NCBI GenBank assembly: GCA_029227035.1
Contig: JAQXZD010000015.1
Coordinates: forward strand, 1-33,871
Direction of reading: 5' to 3'
DNA: 33,871 nucleotides
From: Lachnospiraceae bacterium
GTDB taxonomy: Bacteria > Bacillota > Clostridia > Lachnospirales > Lachnospiraceae
The notes beneath the pieces are model-generated. The model had not been told where the DNA came from. It worked only from the letters and a program-made list of their open reading frames with translations, and ran no database searches. The translations under genes were made by a program, and so were the position numbers. Position 1 is the stretch's first letter; each line of letters begins with the position of its first letter. Shown in pieces: positions 8,609 to 16,397 of this stretch.

Positions 8609-9781
8609 TTATGCTTGTTTTTGTTCGTATTTGCTCAGAGCGTTCCGGAATTTTTTGGTCAGCTCATTGAGCTTTTCGTCCGGAACAAACTGCTTGATGG
8701 TCTCTTCATCCACAACGATGCGGTTATCCATTGTCTTCATAATATCGATTACCTGAACCTCTGCGGCCACATCTTTCTGACTCAGATCCAAAATCTTGTT
8801 ATCGCGAAGACGGAGAACTACCGGCTTCATAAAGTCACGGGTATTTTCCACAAGAACGACACCCTTGTCACCGGAGGAAAGATCCACACTTGCGGCATGC
8901 GGAACAATGTGAATGCATTCGCCCAGTACCGATATCAGCCACGGCTGGAACTGCTTCGGATTGTCAAGGAGATGACGAATCGCGGCAAGCTCGGAGACCG
9001 GTTCGTGTCCGATGTTCATAGCGGTGAGCTGGTCAAACTGCTCTGCGATGCGCAGGATGGCAGCCATATTGAGGAGCTCTTCATCTGGTTTCATGGAAAG
9101 CTTCTCCGGATGATCCATGTATACATAGGCGTGCATCAGGGCAAGGGCACGCGGGAAAAATTCAAAATCGTTACGGAATGGGGTGAGCTTTTCCAGACCG
9201 TGCTCCAGAGCATTCTGGATAACTGCCTGATCTTCTTTGGAGAGGTCGGTTCCCTTTTCGATGATATTCAGAGGAACGTCCTGATAGCCAATGTCATAAA
9301 GAAGAGCGGCAGATACAAGAGTCTGCTTTTTCTCCGCGGAAAATTTCAGGCGGGAAGCCATCATGGTTACAAGGATGGCGGTACTCAGAGCATGCTTGTA
9401 TATAAAGTCTTCACCGCTTCGGAGATTCTGATTAAAATTAACACGGTGGTTTAAGGAACCGTAATGGCGCATAATATCGTTCATCAAATCCGCAAGAGGT
9501 TCCGGAGACTGTCCTTTTAAAATGAGTCCGACACAGTCACGCAACTGGAACATATAGATGGTCTTAAGCTGTTCAAATTCCATATCTTCTTTGCTGAGAG
9601 GTGGAAGCGGCTCTGCCGGCTCCAGAATATATACACCGATCAGGCCGAAATTCCGGACACTGATAATGGCCGGCTCTGTCAGCGATGAATTGCGGTCGTA
9701 GAGAAGTACACCGCTTTTGTTGTAGATTGGCTTGGCCAGCCGCATACCCGGCTTTAAATCATCTGACTTTACAAATATCAT
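8609..9781 (-). CDS. Degenerate HD-GYP domain protein
   Basis: A 390-residue soluble protein. Residues 1-55 (MIFVKSDDLKPGMRLAKPIY...) resemble the small domain found in front of HD-GYP domains. Residues about 125-270 align with an HD-GYP phosphodiesterase core: H130 in YKHALSTA, then ALLYDIGYQDVPLNIIEKG where active enzymes have AALLHDIGK, then EHGLEKL, then LALMHAYVYMDHP where HHE..DG.GYP is expected, then RIAEQFDQLTA. The metal-binding His-Asp pair is Tyr162-Asp163, and the HHE and GYP motifs are missing. It is therefore unlikely to hydrolyse cyclic di-GMP, and a binding or scaffold role is an inference. The C-terminal 100 residues have no domain I recognise. It has an AAGGAGG site (complement at 9791-9796), its own promoter, and shares a terminator with carB. 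Confidence 0.8.
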   Translation of the reverse strand: MIFVKSDDLKPGMRLAKPIYNKSGVLLYDRNSSLTEPAIISVRNFGLIGVYILEPAEPLPPLSKEDMEFEQLKTIYMFQLRDCVGLILKGQSPEPLADLMNDIMRHYGSLNHRVNFNQNLRSGEDFIYKHALSTAILVTMMASRLKFSAEKKQTLVSAALLYDIGYQDVPLNIIEKGTDLSKEDQAVIQNALEHGLEKLTPFRNDFEFFPRALALMHAYVYMDHPEKLSMKPDEELLNMAAILRIAEQFDQLTAMNIGHEPVSELAAIRHLLDNPKQFQPWLISVLGECIHIVPHAASVDLSSGDKGVVLVENTRDFMKPVVLRLRDNKILDLSQKDVAAEVQVIDIMKTMDNRIVVDEETIKQFVPDEKLNELTKKFRNALSKYEQKQA

Positions 9782-9830
9782 AAGTAAAAACCTCCTTGAA
9801 AATGATTGCCCACTCGATCAGTCTTTAATA

Positions 9831-9848
9831 ATGGTATAACTATACCAT
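9831..9848. promoter_or_regulatory. Palindrome overlapping the HD-GYP promoter (operator candidate)
   Basis: ATGGTATA (9831-9838) and TATACCAT (9841-9848) are perfect complements around the 2-base centre AC. The palindrome covers the predicted minus-strand -10 box and start region, a position where a dimeric repressor would block transcription. I do not recognise the site as belonging to a named regulator. Confidence 0.5.
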
Positions 9849-9867
9849 ATATTTGCGGATTATGCAA
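9839..9867 (-). promoter_or_regulatory. Sigma-A promoter of the HD-GYP gene
   Basis: Reading the minus strand: -35 TTGCAT (complement at 9862-9867), a 17-base spacer, -10 TATAGT (complement at 9839-9844). It lies about 60 bases upstream of the start codon at 9781. Confidence 0.6.
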
Positions 9868-9966
9868 TCTCACAAGAATTCGTTACAGGTGTACAAATTC
9901 TTCATGAAGTCTTTATCGTTTTTTCACAAAGGTACGATATTTTTAGGGAATGGATTCGAAAATAGA

Positions 9967-9995
9967 TTGATTTTATTGGCGAAATGTGATAATAT
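9967..9995 (+). promoter_or_regulatory. Putative sigma-A promoter of the butyrate operon
   Basis: TTGATT (9967-9972), 17 bases, TAATAT (9990-9995). The overlapping alternative GATAAT (9988-9993) would have a shorter spacer. The start site would fall near 10002, inside the Rex-like palindrome. The divergent HD-GYP promoter is about 100 bases to the left; the A/T-rich stretch between them (9868-9966) holds nothing else I can name apart from a 10-base palindrome CTTCATGAAG (9900-9909). Confidence 0.5.
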
Positions 9996-10000
9996 AGACA

Positions 10001-10018
10001 TTGTTAAAAAATTAACAG
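10001..10018. promoter_or_regulatory. Rex (redox repressor) operator upstream of thl
   Basis: TTGTTAAAAAATTAACAG matches the Rex consensus TTGTTAA-N4-TTAACAA at 13 of 14 defined positions (last A is G). It starts six bases after the predicted -10 box, a position where bound Rex would block initiation. Rex releases DNA when NADH rises, and is known in clostridia to control thiolase, crotonase and butyryl-CoA dehydrogenase genes. The match and position are seen; control of this operon is inference. Confidence 0.72.
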
Positions 10019-10031
10019 CGTCGCAAGACGC
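10018..10031 (+). promoter_or_regulatory. GNRA-capped hairpin in the thl leader
   Basis: GCGTC (10018-10022), loop GCAA, GACGC (10027-10031). A G/C-only stem apart from one U-A pair, closed by a GNRA tetraloop, lies at the 5' end of the predicted transcript and 13 bases before the thl ribosome site. A role in mRNA stability is a guess. Confidence 0.45.
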
Positions 10032-10058
10032 AAGTTTGATTTAAAAGGAGAACGTGAG

Positions 10059-11243
10059 ATGGCAAAGAAAGTTGTATTAGCAGGTGCTTGCCGTACTGCA
10101 ATCGGCAAGATGGGTGGAGCATTAAGCAATACTCCGGCAGCAGATTTAGGAGCAATTGTAATTAAGGAGGCTTTAAACAGAGCCGGTGTTAAGCCGGAGC
10201 TGGTTGACGAGGTTAAGATGGGTTGCGTTATTCAGGCAGCTCAGGGACAGAACGTTGCCCGTCAGGCATCTATCAAGGCTGGTTTACCGATTGAGGTTCC
10301 GGCAATTACAATCAACGTTGTATGCGGATCCGGTCTTAAGTGTGTCAATGATGCAGCTACCATGATTATGGCAGGAGAGGCTGACATCGTTGTTGCCGGT
10401 GGTATGGAGAACATGTCCATGGCACCTTATGCTATGACAAAGGCTCGTTTCGGATATCGTATGAACAATGCAACAATCATTGATACCATGGTTAATGATG
10501 CATTGACAGACGCTTTCAATCATTATCATATGATGATTACAGCAGAGAATGTATGTGATAAGTATGGTATCACAAGAGAAGAACTGGATGAGTTCTCTGC
10601 AAACAGCCAGCAGAAGTGCGAGGCAGCAATCGCAGCAGGTAAGTTTGATGACGAGATCGTTCCTGTACCGGTTAAGGTTAAGAAGGAAATCGTTGATTTC
10701 ACAAAGGATGAGGGACCTCGTGCCGGAACAACGGCTGAGTCACTTTCCAAGTTAAAGTGCTGCTCAGGTAAGGAAGGCGGACTTGTTACAGCAGGTAACG
10801 CATCCGGTATCAACGATGGTGCGGCAGCAGTTGTTGTTATGAGCGAAGAGAAGGCAAAAGAGCTTGGAGTTACTCCTATGGCAACATGGGTAGCCGGAGC
10901 ACTTGGCGGAGTTGAGCCTGAGATCATGGGTGTTGGCCCGGTTGCTTCTACAAAGAAGGTACTGGCTAAGACAGGTCTTTCTATCGACGATATGGATCTG
11001 ATTGAGGCAAATGAGGCATTTGCTGCTCAGTCTATCGCAGTTGCAAGAGACTTAAAGTTCGATATGTCTAAGGTAAATGTAAACGGTGGAGCAATTGCAC
11101 TGGGACATCCGGTTGGAGCATCAGGATGCCGTATCCTTGTTACACTGTTACACGAGATGCAGAAGAGAGGCTCTAACCGCGGTCTTGCTACTCTGTGTAT
11201 CGGTGGTGGAATGGGTTGCTCAACAATCGTTGAGAAGTATTAA
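10059..11243 (+). CDS. thl: Acetyl-CoA acetyltransferase (thiolase)
   Basis: It condenses two acetyl-CoA to acetoacetyl-CoA, the first step of the butyrate route. The 394 residues are typical. Catalytic residues are visible: Cys89 in NVVCGSGLK (acyl nucleophile), His350 in [10 protein letters not shown] and Cys380 in LCIGGGMG. The ribosome site AAAAGGAG lies at 10043-10050. It is the first gene of a thl-hbd-bcd-etfB-etfA cluster and has the promoter and Rex-like operator upstream. Codons such as GTT, CGT, GCT and AAG appear more often here than in the flanking genes, as expected for a highly expressed catabolic gene (visual impression, not counted). Confidence 0.97.
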   Translation: MAKKVVLAGACRTAIGKMGGALSNTPAADLGAIVIKEALNRAGVKPELVDEVKMGCVIQAAQGQNVARQASIKAGLPIEVPAITINVVCGSGLKCVNDAATMIMAGEADIVVAGGMENMSMAPYAMTKARFGYRMNNATIIDTMVNDALTDAFNHYHMMITAENVCDKYGITREELDEFSANSQQKCEAAIAAGKFDDEIVPVPVKVKKEIVDFTKDEGPRAGTTAESLSKLKCCSGKEGGLVTAGNASGINDGAAAVVVMSEEKAKELGVTPMATWVAGALGGVEPEIMGVGPVASTKKVLAKTGLSIDDMDLIEANEAFAAQSIAVARDLKFDMSKVNVNGGAIALGHPVGASGCRILVTLLHEMQKRGSNRGLATLCIGGGMGCSTIVEKY

Positions 11244-11305
11244 TTTCTACATATCTTTGCCAGGTTATTATAAAATTATAATTTATATTTAGGAGGAACT
11301 GATTA

Positions 11306-12178
11306 ATGAAGGTTGGTGTTATCGGCGCTGGAACAATGGGACAGGGCATCGCAAAAGCATTTGCACAGATAGACGGATATGAAGTTGCACTCTGCGATAT
11401 TAAGCAGGAGTGGGCTGAAGGCGGAAAGGACAAGATTGCAAAAGGATATGCAAGACTTGTTGAAAAAGGAAAGATGACACAGGAGAAGGTTGACGGCATT
11501 CTTGCAAGCATCACTCCTGGACTGAAGGAAGACCTTTGTGCAGATTGCGACCTGATCGTTGAGGCTGCATTTGAGGATATGGATGTTAAGAAGAAGACAT
11601 TCTCAGAGCTGGACAAGATTGTTAAGCCTGAGTGTATTCTTGCTTCCAATACTTCTTCTCTCTCTATTACAGAGATTGGAAACGGCATTGAGCATGCAAC
11701 AATCGGTATGCATTTCTTCAATCCGGCAGACCGTATGAAGCTGGTTGAGGTAATTGCCGGTGCAAACACAACAACTGAGACTGTTGATAAAATCAAGCAG
11801 ATTTCCGAAGAAATCGGAAAGACTCCGGTACAGGTTAATGAAGCAGCAGGATTTGTTGTTAACCGTATCTTAATCCCAATGATTAACGAAGCTGCTTTCA
11901 TCAAGATGGAAGGTGTTTCTGATATCGCAGGTATTGATGCAGCTATGAAGCTCGGTGCAAATCATCCGATGGGACCGCTTGAGCTGGGAGACTTTATCGG
12001 TCTTGATATCTGCCTTGCTATCATGGATGTTCTTTACAATGAGACAGGTGACAGCAAATACCGCGCATGTCCATTACTTAGAAAGATGGTTCGTGGAGGC
12101 AATCTTGGTGTTAAGAGTGGAAAGGGATTCTATATCTACAATGCTGACCGCACAAAGACACCAGTAGACGCACAGTAG
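11306..12178 (+). CDS. hbd: 3-hydroxybutyryl-CoA dehydrogenase
   Basis: It reduces acetoacetyl-CoA to 3-hydroxybutyryl-CoA with NAD(P)H. The 290 residues are close to the 282 of the clostridial enzyme. The Rossmann motif GAGTMG (7-12) opens the protein, NTSSLSITEI (115-124) holds the catalytic Ser/Asn region, His136 lies in GMHFFNP, and AAGFVVNRILIPMINEA begins the C-terminal dimerisation domain. An AGGAGG ribosome site lies 10 bases upstream (11291-11296). In many relatives crotonase (crt) lies next to hbd; here thl directly precedes it (62-base gap) and bcd follows. Confidence 0.96.
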   Translation: MKVGVIGAGTMGQGIAKAFAQIDGYEVALCDIKQEWAEGGKDKIAKGYARLVEKGKMTQEKVDGILASITPGLKEDLCADCDLIVEAAFEDMDVKKKTFSELDKIVKPECILASNTSSLSITEIGNGIEHATIGMHFFNPADRMKLVEVIAGANTTTETVDKIKQISEEIGKTPVQVNEAAGFVVNRILIPMINEAAFIKMEGVSDIAGIDAAMKLGANHPMGPLELGDFIGLDICLAIMDVLYNETGDSKYRACPLLRKMVRGGNLGVKSGKGFYIYNADRTKTPVDAQ

Positions 12179-12185
12179 TAACAAA

Positions 12186-12217
12186 CAGAAAAGCCCGGTA
12201 GTTATCGGGCTTTTCTG
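12186..12217 (+). terminator. Hairpin between hbd and bcd (weak or partial terminator)
   Basis: CAGAAAAGCCCG (12186-12197) pairs perfectly with 12206-12217 around an 8-base loop. The Ts lie inside the second arm, with AAATAT after it, so termination would be inefficient. It could set the hbd:bcd ratio, protect the upstream mRNA end or mark processing. A TATAAT at 12223-12228 follows but has no convincing -35. Confidence 0.6.
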
Positions 12218-12252
12218 AAATATATAATGAAAATAGAAGGAGTGTTAAAATC

Positions 12253-13407
12253 ATGGATTTTACTTTAGACAAGAAACATGAGATGGCTCGCGGTCTCTTC
12301 AGAGATTTTGCAGAGACAGAAGTAAAACCTCTCGCACAGGAGACAGACGAGACAGAGCAGTTCCCTGCCGAGACAGTTAAGAAGATGGCAAAATACGGAT
12401 TTATGGGTATTCCGGTTCCGAAGGAGTATGGCGGACAGGGATGCGATCCTCTTACATATGTAATGTGTGTTGAGGAGTTGTCCAAGGTTTGTGGTACAAC
12501 AGGTGTTATTGTATCTGCTCATACCTCTCTTTGTATTGATCCGATTATGACATATGGTACAGAGGAGCAGAAGCAGAAATACGTTGTTCCGCTTGCAAAG
12601 GGCGAGAAGCTTGGTGCATTTGCTCTGACTGAGCCGGGTGCAGGTACAGACGCACAGGGTGCACAGACAAAGGCCGTTCTGGATGGAGATGAGTGGGTTC
12701 TTAACGGATCCAAGTGCTTCATTACCAACGGTAAGGTTGCAGATGTTTACATCGTTATTGCAATCACAAGTATTACTGAGGATAAGAGAGGAAGAAAGAA
12801 GAAGAACTTCTCCGCATTTATCGTAGATAAGGGAGCTCCTGGATTCTCATTCGGAACAAAGGAGAAGAAGATGGGTATCCGTGGTTCTTCTACTTACGAG
12901 CTGATTTTCGAGGATTGCAGAATTCCGAAGGATGCATTACTCGGACCGGAAGGAAAGGGATTCCCAATCGCTATGCATACACTGGACGGCGGACGTATTG
13001 GTATCGCTGCTCAGGCACTTGGTATTGCAGAGGGTGCATTAGATCGTTGTATCGAATACACTAAGGAGAGAAAGCAGTTCGGTCGTTCTATCGCTCAGCA
13101 GCAGAATACACAGTTCAAGATTGCTGATATGGCTGCAAGAATTGAAGCAGCACAGCTTCTGGTTTACAAGGCTGCAAAGGCTAAGGAGACTCAGAAGGTA
13201 TATTCCGTAGAAGCAGCAAAGGCTAAGCTGTTCGCAGCAGAGACTGCTATGGCTGTTACGACTGAGGTTGTTCAGTTATTCGGTGGATACGGATACATCC
13301 GTGAGTACGATGTAGAGCGTATGATGCGTGACGCTAAGATTACAGAGATCTACGAGGGAACTTCAGAAGTTCAGCGTATGGTTATCTCTGGCGCATTATT
13401 GAAGTAG
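12253..13407 (+). CDS. bcd: Butyryl-CoA dehydrogenase
   Basis: An FAD flavoprotein of the acyl-CoA dehydrogenase family that reduces crotonyl-CoA to butyryl-CoA, in anaerobes together with EtfAB. The 384 residues cover the standard three domains: an N-terminal helical part, a middle beta domain with [11 protein letters not shown] and [11 protein letters not shown], and a C-terminal helical domain with ERKQFGR and [19 protein letters not shown]. The catalytic base is Glu368 in [16 protein letters not shown] (12236-12242) is the ribosome site. The start is ATG at 12253, and etfB follows after 48 bases. Confidence 0.96.
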   Translation: MDFTLDKKHEMARGLFRDFAETEVKPLAQETDETEQFPAETVKKMAKYGFMGIPVPKEYGGQGCDPLTYVMCVEELSKVCGTTGVIVSAHTSLCIDPIMTYGTEEQKQKYVVPLAKGEKLGAFALTEPGAGTDAQGAQTKAVLDGDEWVLNGSKCFITNGKVADVYIVIAITSITEDKRGRKKKNFSAFIVDKGAPGFSFGTKEKKMGIRGSSTYELIFEDCRIPKDALLGPEGKGFPIAMHTLDGGRIGIAAQALGIAEGALDRCIEYTKERKQFGRSIAQQQNTQFKIADMAARIEAAQLLVYKAAKAKETQKVYSVEAAKAKLFAAETAMAVTTEVVQLFGGYGYIREYDVERMMRDAKITEIYEGTSEVQRMVISGALLK

Positions 13408-13455
13408 TCGCAGATGAGCAAAGGAAAATTAGGAAGAAAAGGAGATTGATCATAC

Positions 13456-14238
13456 ATGAATATCGTAGTATGTATTAAACAGGTTCCTGATACAAAGGGC
13501 GGCGTTAAATTTAACCCGGATGGAACACTTGACAGAGCAGCAATGCTTGCTATCATGAACCCAGATGATAAGGCTGGTCTTGAGGCAGCACTTAGAATTA
13601 AAGATGAGACAGGCGCAAAGGTTACCGTTCTTACAATGGGACTTCCAAAGGCTGATGCCGTACTTCGTGAGGCTATGGCTATGGGCGCAGACGAAGCAGT
13701 TCTTGTAACAGACAGAGTACTGGGTGGAGCCGATACATGGGCTACTTCCACTACAATCGCAGGAGCACTTCGTAACCTGGATTATGATTTGATTATTACA
13801 GGACGTCAGGCTATCGACGGTGATACCGCACAGGTTGGACCGCAGATCGCCGAGCATCTTGGACTTCCGGTTATCTCTTATGCAGAGGATATCAAGGTTG
13901 AGGGAGATTCTGTAATCGTAAAGCGTCAGTATGAGGACAGATATCATGAGCTTAAGGCTAAGATGCCTTGTCTGGTTACAGCACTTTCTGAGTTGAATGA
14001 GCCAAGATATATGACTCCGGGCGGAATCTTCGAGGCATGCGATAAGGAGATTACCGTATGGGGCAGAGCAGATCTTAAGGATGTAGATGATTCCAACCTT
14101 GGACTTAAGGGATCTCCGACTAAGATCGCAAAGGCTTCCGATAAGGTACCGAAGGGTGCAGGAGAAAAAGTAAACCTTGATCCGGCAGAGTCTGTAAACT
14201 ATCTGATCGGTAAATTCAAAGAGAAGCACATCATCTAG
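13456..14238 (+). CDS. etfB: Electron transfer flavoprotein beta subunit
   Basis: The 260-residue subunit pairs with EtfA. MNIVVCIKQVPDT is the family start, and GLEAALRIKDETGAKVTVLTMG, ALRNLDYDLIITGRQAIDGDTAQVGPQIAEHLGLP are the conserved core. In clostridial Bcd-EtfAB complexes EtfB carries the bifurcating FAD that takes electrons from NADH and splits them between crotonyl-CoA and ferredoxin; bifurcation here is inferred from family and operon. The ribosome site AAAAGGAG (13437-13444) lies about 11 bases upstream. Unusually, 195 bases separate it from etfA (see 14244-14401). Confidence 0.96.
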   Translation: MNIVVCIKQVPDTKGGVKFNPDGTLDRAAMLAIMNPDDKAGLEAALRIKDETGAKVTVLTMGLPKADAVLREAMAMGADEAVLVTDRVLGGADTWATSTTIAGALRNLDYDLIITGRQAIDGDTAQVGPQIAEHLGLPVISYAEDIKVEGDSVIVKRQYEDRYHELKAKMPCLVTALSELNEPRYMTPGGIFEACDKEITVWGRADLKDVDDSNLGLKGSPTKIAKASDKVPKGAGEKVNLDPAESVNYLIGKFKEKHII

Positions 14239-14243
14239 TTTTT

Positions 14244-14401
14244 CAGTTCACATGTCCATGAGCTATAAACAAATTTGTGCTTGCACAAGAATTTGTTTGG
14301 AGCGAAATGGACAGAGGGAGCGCCCGTCTATGAGCAAAGTTAGTTGCGGAGCAACGGGAAAGCATCAGGGATGCGGCTTTGCGAATGGCGCGAGTGAACT
14401 G
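14244..14401 (+). other. Structured non-coding element between etfB and etfA
   Basis: About 158 bases closed by an outer 8-bp helix CAGTTCAC (14244-14251) / GTGAACTG (14394-14401). Inside are: TGTCCAT (14253-14259) with ATGGACA (14307-14313); within that a 9-bp stem AAACAAATT (14267-14275) with AATTTGTTT (14290-14298), whose loop is itself complementary (GTGC/GCAC); GTTGC-GGA-GCAAC (14343-14355); and GCATC-AGG-GATGC (14362-14374). The nested pairing suggests a multi-branched RNA or an inserted palindromic repeat. A 63-codon reading frame across it has no ribosome site and runs into etfA, so I do not call it a gene. It ends 21 bases before the etfA ribosome site. I cannot match it to a named RNA family. 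Confidence 0.65.
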
Positions 14402-14433
14402 GTACAAAGTAGAGCCATATATGGAGGAATAAA

Positions 14434-15480
14434 ATGGGTTTAGAAGAATATAAGGGCGTATTTATTTACGCACAGCAGGTAGATAATAAGCTTAGCTCAA
14501 TTGCATTTGAGTTAATCGGAAAAGCAAAAGAATTGGCAAGTGATTTAGGCACAGATGTAACAGCAGTTCTTCTGGGATCTAATGTCAAGGGACTGGCAGA
14601 TGAATTAGGTGAGTATGGAGCAGACAAGGTTATCGTTGTTGATAATCCGTTGCTTGAGACTTATCGTACAGAGCCGTATGCACAGGCTCTGACCGCTGTT
14701 ATCAATGAGTACAAGCCAGAGATTATGTTAGTTGGTGCAACTGCAATCGGACGTGACCTTGGTCCTACCGTATCTGCAAGAGTTGCAACAGGACTTACCG
14801 CTGACTGTACAAAGCTTGAGATTGGTGATTTCCCACTTCAGCCAGTACCGGGTAAGGAAAATGAGCAGAAGCACAATCAGCTTCTTATGACTCGTCCGGC
14901 ATTCGGTGGTAACACCATCGCAACAATTGCTTGTCCGGATAACCGTCCGCAGATGGCAACTGTTCGTCCTGGTGTTATGCAGAAGCTTCCGAAGGAGGCA
15001 GGTCGCAAGGCAGAGGTTATCGAGTATGCTGCTCCGCTTGAGGAGAACAACCGTTACGTTGAGATTATGAATGTCGTAAAGGCAGTCGGCAACGTAGAGA
15101 ACATTATGGATGCTAAGGTTCTGGTATCCGGTGGTCGTGGAGTTGGAAGCAAAGAGAATTTTGCAATGCTCAAGGATCTCGCTGATGTATTCGGTGGAAT
15201 GGTGAGCTGCTCCCGTGCCGTTGTTGAGAATGGCTGGTTAGCACAGGATTATCAGGTAGGACAGACCGGTAAGACCGTTCGTCCTCAGATTTACTTTGCA
15301 ATCGGTATCTCCGGAGCAATCCAGCATGTAGCCGGTATGGAAGAGTCAGATCTGATCATCGCCATCAACAAGGATGAAGATGCTCCGATTTTCGACGTAG
15401 CAGATTACGGTATTGTTGGAGATCTGAATAAGATCGTTCCACAGCTCACAGAGGCATTAAAGGCTGAGATGGGCAAATAA
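14434..15480 (+). CDS. etfA: Electron transfer flavoprotein alpha subunit
   Basis: The 348-residue partner of EtfB. The N-terminal half resembles EtfB (LVGATAIGRDLGPTVSARVATGLTADCT). The C-terminal half holds the second FAD site: VLVSGGRGVGSKENF, SRAVVENGWLAQDYQVGQTGKTVRPQ, FAIGISGAIQHVAGM and INKDEDAPIFDVADYGIVGDL. There is no N-terminal ferredoxin-like extension. GGAGG at 14423-14427 is the ribosome site. It is the last gene of the butyrate cluster and is followed by a G/C-rich hairpin. Confidence 0.96.
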   Translation: MGLEEYKGVFIYAQQVDNKLSSIAFELIGKAKELASDLGTDVTAVLLGSNVKGLADELGEYGADKVIVVDNPLLETYRTEPYAQALTAVINEYKPEIMLVGATAIGRDLGPTVSARVATGLTADCTKLEIGDFPLQPVPGKENEQKHNQLLMTRPAFGGNTIATIACPDNRPQMATVRPGVMQKLPKEAGRKAEVIEYAAPLEENNRYVEIMNVVKAVGNVENIMDAKVLVSGGRGVGSKENFAMLKDLADVFGGMVSCSRAVVENGWLAQDYQVGQTGKTVRPQIYFAIGISGAIQHVAGMEESDLIIAINKDEDAPIFDVADYGIVGDLNKIVPQLTEALKAEMGK

Positions 15481-15501
15481 AATTTTCAGACATGAATTTG
15501 G

Positions 15502-15530
15502 GCATCCGCCGCATATTTTGCGGCGGGTGT
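15502..15530 (+). terminator. Terminator after etfA
   Basis: GCATCCGCCGCA (15502-15513) pairs with 15519-15530 (12 bp including two G-U pairs), followed by a T-rich stretch TCTTATATTTT. The stem is strong and the T-tract imperfect. It ends the butyrate operon 22 bases after the etfA stop and 26 bases before the next start codon, so some read-through into the SDR gene is possible. Confidence 0.72.
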
Positions 15531-15556
15531 TCTTATATTTTAACAGGAGGGGCATT

Positions 15557-16321
15557 ATGGGAAGATTACAGGACAAAGTAGCAATTATTACAGGCGGCAA
15601 TTCAGGTGTGGGCGCTGCCACGGCACTCCTTTTTGCAAAGGAGGGAGCAAAGGTTATCATCAGTGCACGAAGAAAGCCGCAGCTTGAAGAAGTTGCTGCA
15701 AAGATTCGTGAGGCAGGTGGAGAAGTACTGCCGGTGGTTGCGGATATTTCCAAACCGGAGGATGCGAATAATGTTGTAAAACAGGCAATCGAGACCTATG
15801 GAAAGCTGGACATTCTTGTGAACAATGCCGGAGTGCTGGAGGAAGGCTTAAAGCCGATTGACCGGGTGGAAGATGCGGACATGGACCGTATCCTTGATAT
15901 TAATACCAAGGGAACCATGTACTGTATGCGTGCAGCTACTTCAAAGATGGAAGAAGCGGGCGGTGGTTCCATTGTCAATGTGGCATCGGTTGCCGGTGTG
16001 ATGGGCTGCGGGGGAGCGGCTTATGTGGCGTCAAAAGCGGCAATCGTTGGAATTACCCGTCATACGGCACTGCGCTTTGCAGGAAAGGGCATCCGGTGTA
16101 ATGCGGTATGTCCGGGAACGGTTGTGACGCCGATGGTATCCGGTATGAATGCAGACAATATGGATGCAGATATGTTTGGACAGATGGCAAAGCATGGGGA
16201 TTTGAAAGTGCAGCCGTGTATGCCGGAGGATGTGGCGAATATTCTGTTATTCCTTGCATCCGATGAGTCACGGGCAATCACCGGTCAGGCGATTGTGTCG
16301 GATTTCGGAAGCACGTTGTAA
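15557..16321 (+). CDS. Short-chain dehydrogenase/reductase
   Basis: A 254-residue classical SDR. The cofactor motif TGGNSGVG (12-19), NNAG (89-92), Ser144, and YVASK with Tyr156 and Lys160 are all present, so it should be an active NAD(P)-dependent oxidoreductase. RRK after the second strand hints at NADP preference. ATG 15557 has AGGAGG at 15545-15550; an in-frame GTG at 15518 lies inside the preceding terminator. Substrate is not determinable: relatives include 3-oxoacyl-ACP reductases and sugar or steroid dehydrogenases. It could be read through from the butyrate operon but has its own terminator downstream. Confidence 0.88.
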   Translation: MGRLQDKVAIITGGNSGVGAATALLFAKEGAKVIISARRKPQLEEVAAKIREAGGEVLPVVADISKPEDANNVVKQAIETYGKLDILVNNAGVLEEGLKPIDRVEDADMDRILDINTKGTMYCMRAATSKMEEAGGGSIVNVASVAGVMGCGGAAYVASKAAIVGITRHTALRFAGKGIRCNAVCPGTVVTPMVSGMNADNMDADMFGQMAKHGDLKVQPCMPEDVANILLFLASDESRAITGQAIVSDFGSTL

Positions 16322-16327
16322 GAAAGT

Positions 16328-16384
16328 AAAAAGACCGTACTCTTACGTTTGGAAAGAAAAATGTAAGGAGTACGGTCTTTTTTT
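16328..16384 (+). terminator. Terminator after the SDR gene
   Basis: AAAAAGACCGTACTC (16328-16342) pairs with 16368-16382, extended by TTAC/GTAA after a one-base bulge, and is followed by T to 16384. The run of A at the left makes it able to work on both strands. Confidence 0.88.
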
Positions 16385-16397
16385 GTGGATTGTAATT

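Noticed and set aside
8615..9454. 279-codon plus-strand frame opposite the HD-GYP gene
   Set aside because: The minus-strand gene has a start, ribosome site, promoter and domain structure. The plus frame opens inside the other gene's 3' end and has none of these.
9853..10044. 63-codon reading frame upstream of thl
   Set aside because: It covers the predicted promoters and the Rex-like site, has no ribosome site and no recognisable protein motif.
14252..14443. 63-codon reading frame across the etfB-etfA gap
   Set aside because: It has no ribosome site, reads through all the hairpins and ends inside etfA. The base pairing explains the sequence better than coding.
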